Shown here one piece after another: positions 40,867 to 49,415 of a DNA stretch of 64,000 bases. The position numbers and the translations under genes are program-made. The stretch is from UBA935 sp031555615. GTDB taxonomy: Bacteria; Bacillota; Clostridia; Lachnospirales; Lachnospiraceae. Within the stretch, counting starts at the first letter, position 1, and every line of letters starts with the position of its first letter. Location of the stretch: contig JAVBUF010000005.1 of NCBI GenBank assembly GCA_031555615.1, positions 1-64,000 of the forward strand, given 5' to 3'. The notes below the pieces were generated by a model. It was not told where the DNA came from. It worked only from the letters and a program-made list of their open reading frames with translations, and ran no database searches.

Positions 40867-42819
40867 TTAGCCAAGTAAGGATAATACACCCTGGTTGGAC
40901 TGATTAGCCTGCGCTAACATGGCCTGACCGGCTTGGGCTAAGATGTTGTTATTGGAGTATTTCACCATTTCGGTGGCCATATCGGTATCGCGGATAGAGG
41001 ACTCTGCGGCGGTGGTATTCTCAACAACGTTATCCAGGTTGCTGATGGTGTGTTCCAAACGGTTCTGGGCAGCGCCCAAAGCGGAACGCTGAGTGGAAAC
41101 CTTCTGGATTGCTTCCTTAATGGTATCGATAGCATTTTTGGCATTGGTATCGTCCGTACCATCAACTTTCAGACCTTTTACACCAAGTCCGGTAGCACTC
41201 ATGGCGGCCAATTTTACGGAGATCTGATTGTTATCGGTAGCGTCAGCACCGACATGAAGATTTAAGGTAAGATTGCCCACCAATTCTTCAGGCGCAGGAT
41301 CCATCATTTCGGCGATTTTGGCAGCATCGGCTGTCACTTCGGTTCCGGCGGCATCATACAGCTTAGTGCCGGCCTTCTGGGTGATGCTGGTACCATCATA
41401 CTCAAAATAGTTGGATAATGCGTTTTCAGCAATCTTATTTCCCTCTTTGTCATAGAAGCTGGGCTTGGAGGGGGCTGTATAATCACCGCCTGTGCCTTCC
41501 GTGGCCAGAACACCGGCGACAGGAGCGGTATAGTCATTGCCGTCACCCTCTGTTGCCGGCGTGCCGGCTGCACCACCGGCTTCATAAAGCTTATCGGTAC
41601 CATTATAATTTGCGGCTAATATTTCAGTACCTGTTTTATTATAGGCTTGTACTGTACTGTCATCTGAGGGATCAATAAACTTTGCCGCCTCTTGTGATAC
41701 AGTTAAGTCACCAATAACGGCTTCTTCAACGATTGTAAAGTTAGCCTTAATAGCGCCGCCATCATCAAAATAGGTGCCAAGATCGGCCTGATCATCTACT
41801 GTTATGATGTCACCGGAAGTGTTATCGCGCAACAATATTGATGTACCCGATTTTAAATTGGTACCTGATATGGAGGAAACAGCTCCGCTCTCAAGATCGG
41901 CGTCTGCCAGAGACGAGCTACCGTTCGCCTTATAAAGCGTTACACCGGCAGCGAAGTCATCACCGGCTGCATTTATCCGGGATGTAGCGTCATCACCGCT
42001 GGATAAGGCTGTAGCATTACCGTCTTCAAATAAGGAAGCGCCTCCAATCACAGCTGTTGCGCTTGCGGGTACAAATTCAATGTCTTCAGCCGTCAGCTCA
42101 TTAGGAATTGTAGGTGCCGTGCTGTAAAGTGCAGGAGAGGCATTACCTGCAAACAAAGAATTTAATTGAGAACTGGTTGTAATGGAATTTCCATTCTCAT
42201 CATAAAGCGGATTATTGAGCACTGCATCCTGGGGCGCGGTTGTATACAGCTTTGCCTTAGGATCCTCATTTAAATAAGCGGTTAGTGCGGCAGCATCCGC
42301 TATAGCGGTACCGTCGGCCTTATATAAAGAAGTGCCGTTTGCGATGGTGGCGGTGCCGCTGGTACCGCCATAGGAGAATGCGTATTCCTTATCGGCATCC
42401 TTGTTACCCTTTAACAGGTAGGTTTCATTGAACTTGGTTGTTTCGGCAACACGGTCGATTTCGGTGGTGAGCTGATCGATTTCGTTCTGGATATAGCTTC
42501 TGTCACTTTCGGACATGGTTCCGTTAGCGGATTTTACTGCCAATTCGTTCATTCTCTGAAGCATATCCTGAACTTCACTTAAAGCACCTTCGGCGGTCTG
42601 CACTGCTGAGATACCATCCTGAGCATTGGCGGAAGCCTGGGTCAGACCACGGATCTGTTTTCTCATTTTTTCGGAAATGGAAAGTCCGGCTGCATCGTCA
42701 GCTGCCCGGTTAATTTTATAACCGCTGGACAGTTTTTCGGTGGATTTGGCCTGTGCTGAAGTTGTGAGTCCTAATAACCGGTTAGAGTTCATTGCTGTTA
42801 GATTGTGTTGTACTACCAT
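40867..42819 (-). CDS. Flagellin with a repeat-built central domain
   Basis: The 650-aa protein has the conserved D0/D1 ends: residues 1-150 (MVVQHNLTAMNSNRLLG, then KLSSGYKINRAADDAAGLSI) and about 515-650 (LGAAQNRLEHTISNLDNVVEN to NQGVLSLLG). The middle (about 150-510) is unusual: an [L/F]Y-x3-G motif recurs (at about 164, 204, 262, 294, 392, 410, 454 and 486), with a clear 40-residue tandem pair at 164-203 and 204-243 (SLYKADGT..., PLYDENGN...). The DNA encoding residues 420-450 also repeats (ATEGDGNDYTAP / ATEGTGGDYTAP). The filament surface is made by this part, so it is the expected site of antigenic change. AAGGAGGTAA lies 7 bases before the ATG and overlaps a CsrA-like site. The csrA gene is immediately upstream. 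Confidence 0.95.
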   Translation of the reverse strand: MVVQHNLTAMNSNRLLGLTTSAQAKSTEKLSSGYKINRAADDAAGLSISEKMRKQIRGLTQASANAQDGISAVQTAEGALSEVQDMLQRMNELAVKSANGTMSESDRSYIQNEIDQLTTEIDRVAETTKFNETYLLKGNKDADKEYAFSYGGTSGTATIANGTSLYKADGTAIADAAALTAYLNEDPKAKLYTTAPQDAVLNNPLYDENGNSITTSSQLNSLFAGNASPALYSTAPTIPNELTAEDIEFVPASATAVIGGASLFEDGNATALSSGDDATSRINAAGDDFAAGVTLYKANGSSSLADADLESGAVSSISGTNLKSGTSILLRDNTSGDIITVDDQADLGTYFDDGGAIKANFTIVEEAVIGDLTVSQEAAKFIDPSDDSTVQAYNKTGTEILAANYNGTDKLYEAGGAAGTPATEGDGNDYTAPVAGVLATEGTGGDYTAPSKPSFYDKEGNKIAENALSNYFEYDGTSITQKAGTKLYDAAGTEVTADAAKIAEMMDPAPEELVGNLTLNLHVGADATDNNQISVKLAAMSATGLGVKGLKVDGTDDTNAKNAIDTIKEAIQKVSTQRSALGAAQNRLEHTISNLDNVVENTTAAESSIRDTDMATEMVKYSNNNILAQAGQAMLAQANQSNQGVLSLLG

Positions 42820-42825
42820 AAAGTT

Positions 42826-42862
42826 ACCTCCTTGTATGTCCCTGCAAATCCGTTTGCATGGG
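42826..42862 (-). promoter_or_regulatory. Flagellin leader: GGA-loop hairpin and CsrA-like site over the Shine-Dalgarno
   Basis: On the minus strand the leader reads a hairpin with arms CCC and TGCAAA pairing to TTTGCA and GGG (42862-42840, one bulged base) and loop CGGA, then ACAAGGAGGT (42835-42826), which contains the ribosome site. CsrA binds GGA in hairpin loops and the consensus ACARGGAUGU; a dual site of this form represses hag translation in Bacillus (established). AAGGAGGT is also simply a strong ribosome site, so the second match is partly expected. Confidence 0.5.
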
Positions 42863-42946
42863 GATTTTTTATTGGCTGCTATTTAGTTGTATATAATAAC
42901 TAAGCACTTGTTGTCGGGCCCTTGAAAACGATGTGCGCTTAGATTA

Positions 42947-43237
42947 TTACCGGGAGTTGTTATTGCCGGGGCTGCTGCCGCCCTTGGCGATAATGACATT
43001 GCCTTTCTTTTTCCGGTATTTTTCCGGCGATTCCGGCTGGGCATAAAATTTGGGGATGGCCTCTTTGGCCTGATTCGCGGTCATATTCTTTTCCATGACG
43101 GTGCTCCTGACGATGTTCACTTCCCTGGGGGCATCGACCATGATACGAAGATGATTTTTGGTTCCGCCTAAGAAGACGATTTTTACATTGTCACCAATCT
43201 GCAAAAACTCTTCGGTACTGACAGTAAGTCTTAACAT
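42947..43237 (-). CDS. csrA: Carbon storage regulator CsrA, C-terminally extended
   Basis: The 96-aa product starts MLRLTVSTEEFLQIGDNVKIVF and continues to LRIMVDAPREVNIVRSTVMEK, which matches CsrA (usual length 60-75) including the IGD, DAP and terminal Arg of VNIVR, the RNA-binding Arg44 equivalent. About 35 extra residues, rich in Lys, Pro and Gly, follow. CsrA represses translation by binding GGA sites. It is transcribed in the direction of flagellin, 127 bases upstream of it. The csrA ribosome site itself reads ACAAGGAGGT, as at flagellin, so autocontrol is possible. No fliW is seen in the window. Confidence 0.85.
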   Translation of the reverse strand: MLRLTVSTEEFLQIGDNVKIVFLGGTKNHLRIMVDAPREVNIVRSTVMEKNMTANQAKEAIPKFYAQPESPEKYRKKKGNVIIAKGGSSPGNNNSR

Positions 43238-43284
43238 ATGAAACCTCCTTGTTTATCTGTTGGGCCGCTGCCCTGCGTTTGGAA

Positions 43285-43312
43285 ATGCAACTTTTGTTAT
43301 AAAGTGTTGCAT
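43285..43312 (+). repeat. Left recombination-like site (11-6-11), inverted relative to the right site
   Basis: Arms ATGCAACTTTT (43285-43295) and AAGTGTTGCAT (43302-43312) flank the 6-base spacer GTTATA. The right arm is identical to that of the second site and the left arm differs at two bases. The spacer is the reverse complement of the spacer in the right site, so the two sites are inverted. The size and layout equal that of Xer/dif-type tyrosine-recombinase sites. Confidence 0.7.
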
Positions 43313-43324
43313 TTATAATGTCTG
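43296..43324 (-). promoter_or_regulatory. Candidate csrA promoter spanning the left recombination site
   Basis: On the minus strand CAGACA (43324-43319), exactly 17 bp, then TATAAC (43301-43296), where the -10 is the spacer of the left site and the -35 lies inside the segment between the two sites. Inversion would replace that -35 with AAGCAA. Pattern match only. Confidence 0.4.
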
Positions 43325-43352
43325 TATAATGGATTTCTAAGGAGGAATATTA

Positions 43353-43940
43353 ATGAGTACAACGCTACCGATAAAGGATGCGCAGCAGCTGAAAGAATTT
43401 AAAGAGTATTATTTGACGGTCCGGCCTAACATGAGGAATTATTTTCTGGTTATTTTGGGATTAAACACCGCCTTGCGGATTGGAGATATCTTGAATCTGA
43501 AGTGGGATGATCTTTACGATTTTAAGCGCAAAACGGTGAGAAAATATATTTACGTAACGGAACAAAAGACCGGGAAGCAAAACTGCATAATAATAAATAA
43601 GAATATTACCAATGCTTTTCAGCTTTATCAACAGAGTCTGCCTTTGATTGATCTTGCCCCCGAGACGCCGCTTTTTTGCAGTCAGAAGGGAGACTATATG
43701 CCGTTAAGCCGTTATCAGGCGTTTCGGATTATCAAGCAGGCGGCTGAAGCGGCCGGATTTGATGCCCATATCAGCTGTCATTCTTTGCGCAAGACATTTG
43801 GCTATCATGCCTGGAAGCAGGGAGCCTCGCCGGTCCTGCTGATGAAGATATATAATCATTCTTCATTTGATGTCACCAGGCGGTATTTATGTATTGAGCA
43901 GGAAGATAAGGATATGATCTTTCAAAAAATAAATTTGTAA
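43353..43940 (+). CDS. Short tyrosine recombinase (FimB-sized)
   Basis: The 195-aa protein is a catalytic domain alone with no N-terminal core-binding domain, as in FimB/FimE (about 200 aa), which invert the fimS promoter. All six catalytic positions are present: Arg42 in TALRIGDIL, Lys72 in EQKTGK, His143 and Arg146 in CHSLRKTFGYHAW, His169 in YNHSSFDVTRRY and Tyr178. CTAAGGAGGAA precedes the ATG. Two TATAAT elements (43314-43319, 43325-43330) lie between the left site and the gene. It is flanked by the 11-6-11 sites, the right one of which also works as a terminator. Confidence 0.9.
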   Translation: MSTTLPIKDAQQLKEFKEYYLTVRPNMRNYFLVILGLNTALRIGDILNLKWDDLYDFKRKTVRKYIYVTEQKTGKQNCIIINKNITNAFQLYQQSLPLIDLAPETPLFCSQKGDYMPLSRYQAFRIIKQAAEAAGFDAHISCHSLRKTFGYHAWKQGASPVLLMKIYNHSSFDVTRRYLCIEQEDKDMIFQKINL

Positions 43941-43999
43941 ATTTGAAGATTTGCTATAAAGTTTAAAAAAAGTAATCCGATATATGAAATGTAAGCAAT

Positions 44000-44037
44000 A
44001 AAAAATGCAACACTTTATAACAAGTGTTGCATTTTTT
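44000..44037. terminator. Right recombination-like site, also a terminator hairpin
   Basis: A perfect palindrome: arms ATGCAACACTT (44005-44015) and AAGTGTTGCAT (44022-44032), spacer TATAAC; flanked by an A-run (44000-44005) and a T-run (44032-44037), so the stem grows to 16 bp and ends in Ts. It can serve as terminator of the recombinase gene and as the partner of the left site. Confidence 0.75.
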
Positions 44038-44209
44038 ATAATATCCATATTTTACTTTAGTATGCAGGTAAATGGCAAACGGGCATTTCGAAGCCTGTTT
44101 TTTTGTTTCGTAAATAAGTGAAATAATTTATGCTTCCCAAACGTCTAATAGATGTATACAATAAAGAACATGTTCTGATATAAACTCTAAAGAAACAGGA
44201 GATAAAGCA

Positions 44210-45121
44210 ATGAAATCCATAACAGCCAATCCATGTAATATCTGTCCCCGGGAATGCGGCGTCGACCGAACCAGAGGACAAATGGGAGTATGCGGCACAA
44301 ATGATAAAATCAGGTTGGCCAGAGCAGCCCTGCATATGTGGGAGGAGCCTTGTATTTCCGGAGTACAAGGCTCCGGAACCGTATTTTTTACAGGCTGTGC
44401 CCTGAAATGCATCTACTGCCAGAACCACAAAATTGCCAGCGGCAATATCGGCAAGGAAGTCACTTCCGAACGATTGACCGAAATTTTTCTGGAACTGCAG
44501 GAACAAGGTGCTGCCAACATTAATCTGGTAACACCCAGCCATTATGTTACCGAAATCATCCCGGCACTGGCCAGAGCCAAACTGAAAGGTCTGACCATCC
44601 CCATTGTATATAACTGCAGCGGCTATGAAAAAACCGCCGCCTTACAAAAGCTGGCAGGATACATCGACATTTACCTCACCGATTTCAAGTACATGGACCC
44701 TCAACTGGCCGGAGCCTACTCCGCCGCCCCCGATTATCCGGAGATAGCCCGGAAAGCCCTGGCTGAAATGGTAATTCAAACCGGAAAAGTGGTTTTCGAT
44801 CCAAACGGCATAATGAAAAAAGGCGTCCTCGTCAGACACCTCCTGCTGCCCGGAAGCGTAAAAAACGCCAGGTGCATCATCCAATATCTCCACGAAACCT
44901 ACGGCAGCCAGATCTACCTCAGCATCATGAACCAATACACCCCTGTCCTAAGCCCGGAACTGGGGAAAACACCCCCCCAACTAACCCGCCCCGTAACCAG
45001 CCGGGAATACAACAAACTCCTAAGCTACTGCTTCGACCTAGGCATCGAAAACGCCTTCATCCAGGAAGGCCCCACCGCCCAAGAAAGCTTCATCCCCCCC
45101 TTCGACTATCAGGGGGTGTAA
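44210..45121 (+). CDS. PflX-like radical SAM protein (uncharacterised PFL-activase homologue)
   Basis: In this 303-aa protein the radical-SAM motif is CALKCIYC with Cys63, Cys67 and Cys70, and the N-terminal 30 residues hold four more cysteines (CNICPRECGVDRTRG, then VCGT), fitting COG1313 (PflX-type) proteins. Related to PFL activases but with unknown target. The ATG follows AAACAGGAGATAAAGCA. Its last 350 bases are strikingly C-rich on the coding strand, unlike every other plus-strand gene here. Confidence 0.85.
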   Translation: MKSITANPCNICPRECGVDRTRGQMGVCGTNDKIRLARAALHMWEEPCISGVQGSGTVFFTGCALKCIYCQNHKIASGNIGKEVTSERLTEIFLELQEQGAANINLVTPSHYVTEIIPALARAKLKGLTIPIVYNCSGYEKTAALQKLAGYIDIYLTDFKYMDPQLAGAYSAAPDYPEIARKALAEMVIQTGKVVFDPNGIMKKGVLVRHLLLPGSVKNARCIIQYLHETYGSQIYLSIMNQYTPVLSPELGKTPPQLTRPVTSREYNKLLSYCFDLGIENAFIQEGPTAQESFIPPFDYQGV

Positions 45122-45219
45122 CATAGAATCGGCATAAGCAGCCTCTTCAACAATTTGCCGCCTTCAAATCATCAGCAACACGCCAAGACAACCAGCTTTG
45201 CCCCAATAACGTAGAAAAA

Positions 45220-45365
45220 GAACAGGAAGATGCTCAAGGAATAACAGCAGGAAGCCCTAAGCCATTACATAAGAAATACATGAAGCGAAAAAGTTCTCCG
45301 GAGCGCGTATTTCGTTGTAATGGCTTAGGGCTTCCGCTCTATACCCCCCAAGCATTTTCCTGTTC
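45220..45365. repeat. 146-bp imperfect palindrome between convergent genes
   Basis: Three matched arm segments nest: GAACAGGAAGATGCT (45220-45234) against 45351-45365 with one mismatch, GGAAGCCCTAAGCCATTACA (45250-45269) against its perfect complement at 45316-45335, and GAAATAC (45273-45279) against GTATTTC (45307-45313). The central 27 bases contain CTCCGGAG. It could be a bidirectional terminator, a MITE-like insertion or an RNA element. Confidence 0.65.
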
Positions 45366-45403
45366 CTTCACACTCCCCAGGCAAAGCGTCCGTTCTCCGC
45401 TTC

Positions 45404-46888
45404 CTACAGCTTATGATACATCCTCTTCGTTTCATAGGCAGGTTCGCAGGTCAGACGAATCCCCAGCCGCTTCATAACCTTTTCATCCACGGAGGACAGA
45501 ATTACAGTTGAGTGTGCCTCACATCCGCTGAGTTTGGGTAATTGCTGTAACGCCAGCCGGGCCGCCGGATCGGAAGCCGCACTGGTGGACAGGGCAATCA
45601 GTATCTCATCGGTATGCAGCCTGGGATTGGTGCTGCCCAGGTAATCAATTTTCAAAGTCTGGATAGGCTCAATGGCCTGAGGTGAGACCAGATGAACTTC
45701 ATGGTCGATTCCGGCCAGGACCTTCAGGGAATTAAGCAGCGCCGCCGCCATAGCTCCCAATAAGTCTGAGGTTTTGCCGGTAACAATATCACCTCCGGGA
45801 AGTTCAATTGCAGCGGCAGGATGTCCGGTAACCTCCTGCTTTAATAAAGAAGCGGAAATCACCTTTCTTTCCTCGGTAGTAATAGAAGCCTGCTTCATCA
45901 ACAGTTCCAATTTATAAACGGCATCTTTGCCGCCGGTATCTTTTTTGACATCATACAGGGCCTGATAATAGCGCCGCAGGATCTCCTGTCGGGCGGCAGT
46001 TTGGCAAACGGCATCGTCAACAATACAGTTGCCTACCATGTTGACACCCATATCTGTAGGTGACTTGTAAGGACAGTATCCTAAGATCTTTTCAAACATG
46101 GAGCTTAAGACCGGAAAAATTTCCACATCACGATTATAGTTGACGGTCTTTTCACCGTAAGCATCCAGATGGAAGGGATCGATCATATTAATATCATTGA
46201 GATCAGCGGTAGCTGCTTCATAAGCCACATTAACCGGATGCCGCAGGGGCAGATTCCAGATGGGAAAGGTTTCAAACTTGGCATAACCGGCGGATATTCC
46301 CCGTTTGTGCTCATGATACAATTGGGAAAGACAAGTGGCCATTTTGCCGCTGCCCGGACCGGGAGCAGTAATCACCACCAGCGGCCTTGAGGTTTCGATA
46401 TAATCATTCTTGCCGTATCCGGCATCACTGACGATGTGTTCAATATTACCGGGATATCCGTCAATAATATAATGAAGATAAGACCTGATATTCAGATTGG
46501 ACAGCTTTTGCCGGAAATTATCGGCGGCAGCCTGACCGTTATATTGCGTGATCACCACACTGCCGACAAAGAGATCCAAATCATTAAAGGCATCGATCAG
46601 GCGGAGCAAATCCTGATCATAGGTAATGCCCAGATCTCCCCGGATTTTATTTTTTTCAATAGAATCGGCACTGATGACAATCACGATTTCGGCCTGCTCT
46701 TTTAACTGCAGCAGCATTTTCAGCTTACTGTCCGGCATAAAGCCCGGCAATACGCGGGAAGCATGATAGTCATCAAACAGCTTGCCGCCAAATTCAAGAT
46801 ATAGTTTATTGTCAAATTGAGTAATTCTTTTTAAGATATGCTTGGACTGCATATTCACATATTTTTCATTATCAAATCCTGTTTTCAT
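45404..46888 (-). CDS. DUF1846 family protein
   Basis: The 494-aa protein starts MKTGFDNEKYVNMQSKHILKRI and has the DUF1846 landmarks: LYLEFGGKLFDDYHASRVLPGF, APGPGSGKMATCLSQLYHE (a P-loop-like stretch at about 175-193) and SPTDMGVNMVGNCI. Structures of this family show an ATP-grasp/Rossmann-like fold, function unknown. AGGAAGAAG precedes the ATG, and an extended -10 TGTATAAT is visible about 25 bases upstream on the minus strand. Confidence 0.9.
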   Translation of the reverse strand: MKTGFDNEKYVNMQSKHILKRITQFDNKLYLEFGGKLFDDYHASRVLPGFMPDSKLKMLLQLKEQAEIVIVISADSIEKNKIRGDLGITYDQDLLRLIDAFNDLDLFVGSVVITQYNGQAAADNFRQKLSNLNIRSYLHYIIDGYPGNIEHIVSDAGYGKNDYIETSRPLVVITAPGPGSGKMATCLSQLYHEHKRGISAGYAKFETFPIWNLPLRHPVNVAYEAATADLNDINMIDPFHLDAYGEKTVNYNRDVEIFPVLSSMFEKILGYCPYKSPTDMGVNMVGNCIVDDAVCQTAARQEILRRYYQALYDVKKDTGGKDAVYKLELLMKQASITTEERKVISASLLKQEVTGHPAAAIELPGGDIVTGKTSDLLGAMAAALLNSLKVLAGIDHEVHLVSPQAIEPIQTLKIDYLGSTNPRLHTDEILIALSTSAASDPAARLALQQLPKLSGCEAHSTVILSSVDEKVMKRLGIRLTCEPAYETKRMYHKL

Positions 46889-47007
46889 ACTACTTCTTCC
46901 TCCAATATGGAAGTATTATACAAGGGTAACGAACAAAAATCTACTCTTTGTACCAAAATAATTTAGAAAACTTTTATAGATAAGGCGTTAATTTCACAAT
47001 TATAATA

Positions 47008-47036
47008 TTGCTTTTCAAAAAATCAGTCTCTATAAT
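47008..47036 (+). promoter_or_regulatory. Promoter of ftsH
   Basis: TTGCTT (47008-47013), a 17-bp spacer, TATAAT (47031-47036). A 9-bp hairpin, CCGTAATTT / CTA / AAATTACGG (47049-47069), would sit at the very 5' end of the message, just before GGAGAGG, and might influence RNA stability or translation. Confidence 0.65.
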
Positions 47037-47086
47037 AGTATACAGAATCCGTAATTTCTAAAATTACGGCGGAGAGGAATAATATT

Positions 47087-49312
47087 ATGGAAAACGATAA
47101 CTTGAATGAATACGATTCGGGCGGTTCAGGCGGTAACCGCGGCGGTGGTAATAATAGTGGCGGCGGACCCGGCAGTAACGGGGACAGTCCCAAGAAGCAA
47201 AGTATTATCCTGTTTTTGGTAGCGGCTCTGATCACCTTGATTTTAATGAGCAGTTTTATGAAGATGATGACCGGAGAAGTGGAAAAGGAAATTTCCTATA
47301 CAGAGTTTATCCAGATGCTGGAGGAAGGTCAGGTCAGTTCGGTAGTAATCGGCGGAGATAAAATAACCATTTCACCGATTCAGGAAGAACAGAGCAATGT
47401 GCCTTTTTATTATGGATACGGTTCGAAGCCCAGTGTAACTTATTATACCGGTAAAGTCGAGGATGATGATTCCTTGACGGCACGTTTGCTGGAGCATAAA
47501 GATGTGGAAGTAAAAGGGCAGGTAGCAGATAATTCCCAGTGGCTTTTAAGCCTTGTATTGACCTATATTCTACCGTTATTGCTGATGTGGGCTTTGTTAA
47601 GCTTTCTTTTCCGCAAGATGTCAAAGGGCGGCGGGCCCATGAGTGTGGGAAAGAGCAATGCCAAAGTTTATGTACAAAAGGAAACCGGTATTACCTTTAA
47701 GGATGTGGCCGGTGAAGATGAAGCCAAGGAATCGCTGGTGGAAGTGGTAGACTTCCTGCACAATCCGGGGCGTTACTCCAAAATCGGTGCCAAGCTGCCG
47801 AAAGGGGCTCTGTTAGTAGGACCTCCCGGTACCGGTAAAACCTTATTGGCGAAAGCAGTAGCCGGAGAAGCCCATGTTCCCTTCTTCTCCCTGTCCGGTT
47901 CGGACTTTATTGAGATGTATGTAGGTGTGGGTGCTTCCCGTGTTCGTGATCTGTTTAAGGAAGCCACTAAGAATGCTCCTTGTATTATATTTATAGATGA
48001 AATCGATGCCATTGGGCGCAGCCGTGACAATAAGTACGGCGGCGGCAATGAAGAGCGGGAGCAGACCCTGAATCAGCTGCTGTCGGAAATGGATGGTTTT
48101 GATACTTCCAAAGGGATTCTGGTGCTGGGTGCAACCAACCGTCCGGAGATTCTGGATAAAGCCCTGCTTCGTCCGGGACGGTTTGACCGGCGTATCATAG
48201 TCGATAAACCGGACTTAAAGGGCCGTGTGGAGATATTAAAGGTTCATGCTAAGGATGTGCTGATGGATGACAGTGTTGATCTGGATGCCATTGCCCTGGC
48301 CACCAGCGGGGCCGTTGGTGCCGATCTGGCCAATATGATCAATGAGGCGGCCATCAATGCCGTTCAGCGTGGGCGGGAATTCGTTTGTCAGAAGGATTTG
48401 TTTGATGCCGTGGAACAAGTATTGGTGGGTAAAGAAAAGAAAGACCGAATCATGAGCAAGGAAGAACGAAAGATTGTTTCTTATCACGAAGTAGGTCATG
48501 CGCTGGTAAGTGCCTTGCAGAAGAACTCCGAGCCGGTGCAGAAAATAACCATTGTTCCCCGCACCATGGGGGCATTGGGATATGTTATGCATGTGCCGGA
48601 GGAAGAAAAATATTTACAGACCGAAGCAGAACTGCATGACCGTTTAGTAGGACTGCTGGGCGGCCGGGCGGCCGAAGAACTGATCTTCGAGACCGTAACC
48701 ACGGGTGCCGCCAATGATATTGAACAGGCTACCAATATTGTTCGGAATATGATTACCCGGTTTGGTATGAGCAAGAGATTCGGACTGATGGGTCTGGCGA
48801 CTGTGGAAAGTGAATATTTGGGCAGCGGAGCCCGGCTCACCTGCAGTGATGTAACAGCAGCAGATGTGGACACAGAAGTGATGGAAATTTTAAAACAATG
48901 TTACGAAGAAGCCAAAGAGCTGTTGTCCGGTAATCGGGAGATTATGGATCAACTGGCCGCCCATCTGATTGAAAAAGAGACCATCAGCGGAAAAGAATTT
49001 ATGAAGATTTACCGGGAAGCCAAAGGTTTGCCTGAACCGGAAGAGACTGAAAAAGAAGAAAAGAAAGAAGAGAAACCGAAGTCTGTCTTTGAAGTAACAG
49101 TAGATGATTCCTTTTTTAAGGAAGAAAAAATAGCTCCGAAAGAAAAGATGGAGGAAGAACCCCTTAAAGAAGAAAGAGCGGATTCCCTTGAGCAGGAAAA
49201 GAAATCAGTGGAAAGTAATGCCCCAAGAGGACGGTTCTCGCGAATTCCTTCTGATTTTGCTGATACCCTTCAAAATGAGATGGAGCAGCGGGAAAAAAAC
49301 AATGAAGATTAA
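47087..49312 (+). CDS. ftsH: ATP-dependent zinc metalloprotease FtsH
   Basis: The 741-aa protein has a Gly/Ser/Asn-rich cytoplasmic head (about 11-33), two membrane helices (about 38-60 and 152-176) around a short outer domain, an AAA+ module with Walker A GPPGTGKT (245-252) and Walker B IFIDEID (301-307), and the zinc site HEVGH (467-471). It degrades damaged membrane and regulatory proteins. The C-terminal 120 residues are Glu/Lys-rich and low-complexity, longer than usual. Confidence 0.97.
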   Translation: MENDNLNEYDSGGSGGNRGGGNNSGGGPGSNGDSPKKQSIILFLVAALITLILMSSFMKMMTGEVEKEISYTEFIQMLEEGQVSSVVIGGDKITISPIQEEQSNVPFYYGYGSKPSVTYYTGKVEDDDSLTARLLEHKDVEVKGQVADNSQWLLSLVLTYILPLLLMWALLSFLFRKMSKGGGPMSVGKSNAKVYVQKETGITFKDVAGEDEAKESLVEVVDFLHNPGRYSKIGAKLPKGALLVGPPGTGKTLLAKAVAGEAHVPFFSLSGSDFIEMYVGVGASRVRDLFKEATKNAPCIIFIDEIDAIGRSRDNKYGGGNEEREQTLNQLLSEMDGFDTSKGILVLGATNRPEILDKALLRPGRFDRRIIVDKPDLKGRVEILKVHAKDVLMDDSVDLDAIALATSGAVGADLANMINEAAINAVQRGREFVCQKDLFDAVEQVLVGKEKKDRIMSKEERKIVSYHEVGHALVSALQKNSEPVQKITIVPRTMGALGYVMHVPEEEKYLQTEAELHDRLVGLLGGRAAEELIFETVTTGAANDIEQATNIVRNMITRFGMSKRFGLMGLATVESEYLGSGARLTCSDVTAADVDTEVMEILKQCYEEAKELLSGNREIMDQLAAHLIEKETISGKEFMKIYREAKGLPEPEETEKEEKKEEKPKSVFEVTVDDSFFKEEKIAPKEKMEEEPLKEERADSLEQEKKSVESNAPRGRFSRIPSDFADTLQNEMEQREKNNED

Positions 49313-49415
49313 GATAAGGTAATTTGATTCATAGTAAAAAGGAAGTTCCTATGTTATAATAACGTGTTGGATTACATTGTTGTTGTAGTATAGGAATTTT
49401 TTTGGAGAAACGATA

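Larger units (their letters stand above)
43295..44020. mobile_element. Candidate invertible segment carrying its own recombinase
   Basis: About 720 bp lie between two inverted 28-bp sites and contain one gene, a tyrosine recombinase. Crossover at inverted sites inverts the segment; in the other orientation the recombinase would point toward csrA and flagellin. Whether it switches in vivo is not shown by the sequence. No transposase or conjugation gene is present, so this is not an IS element. Confidence 0.6.
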
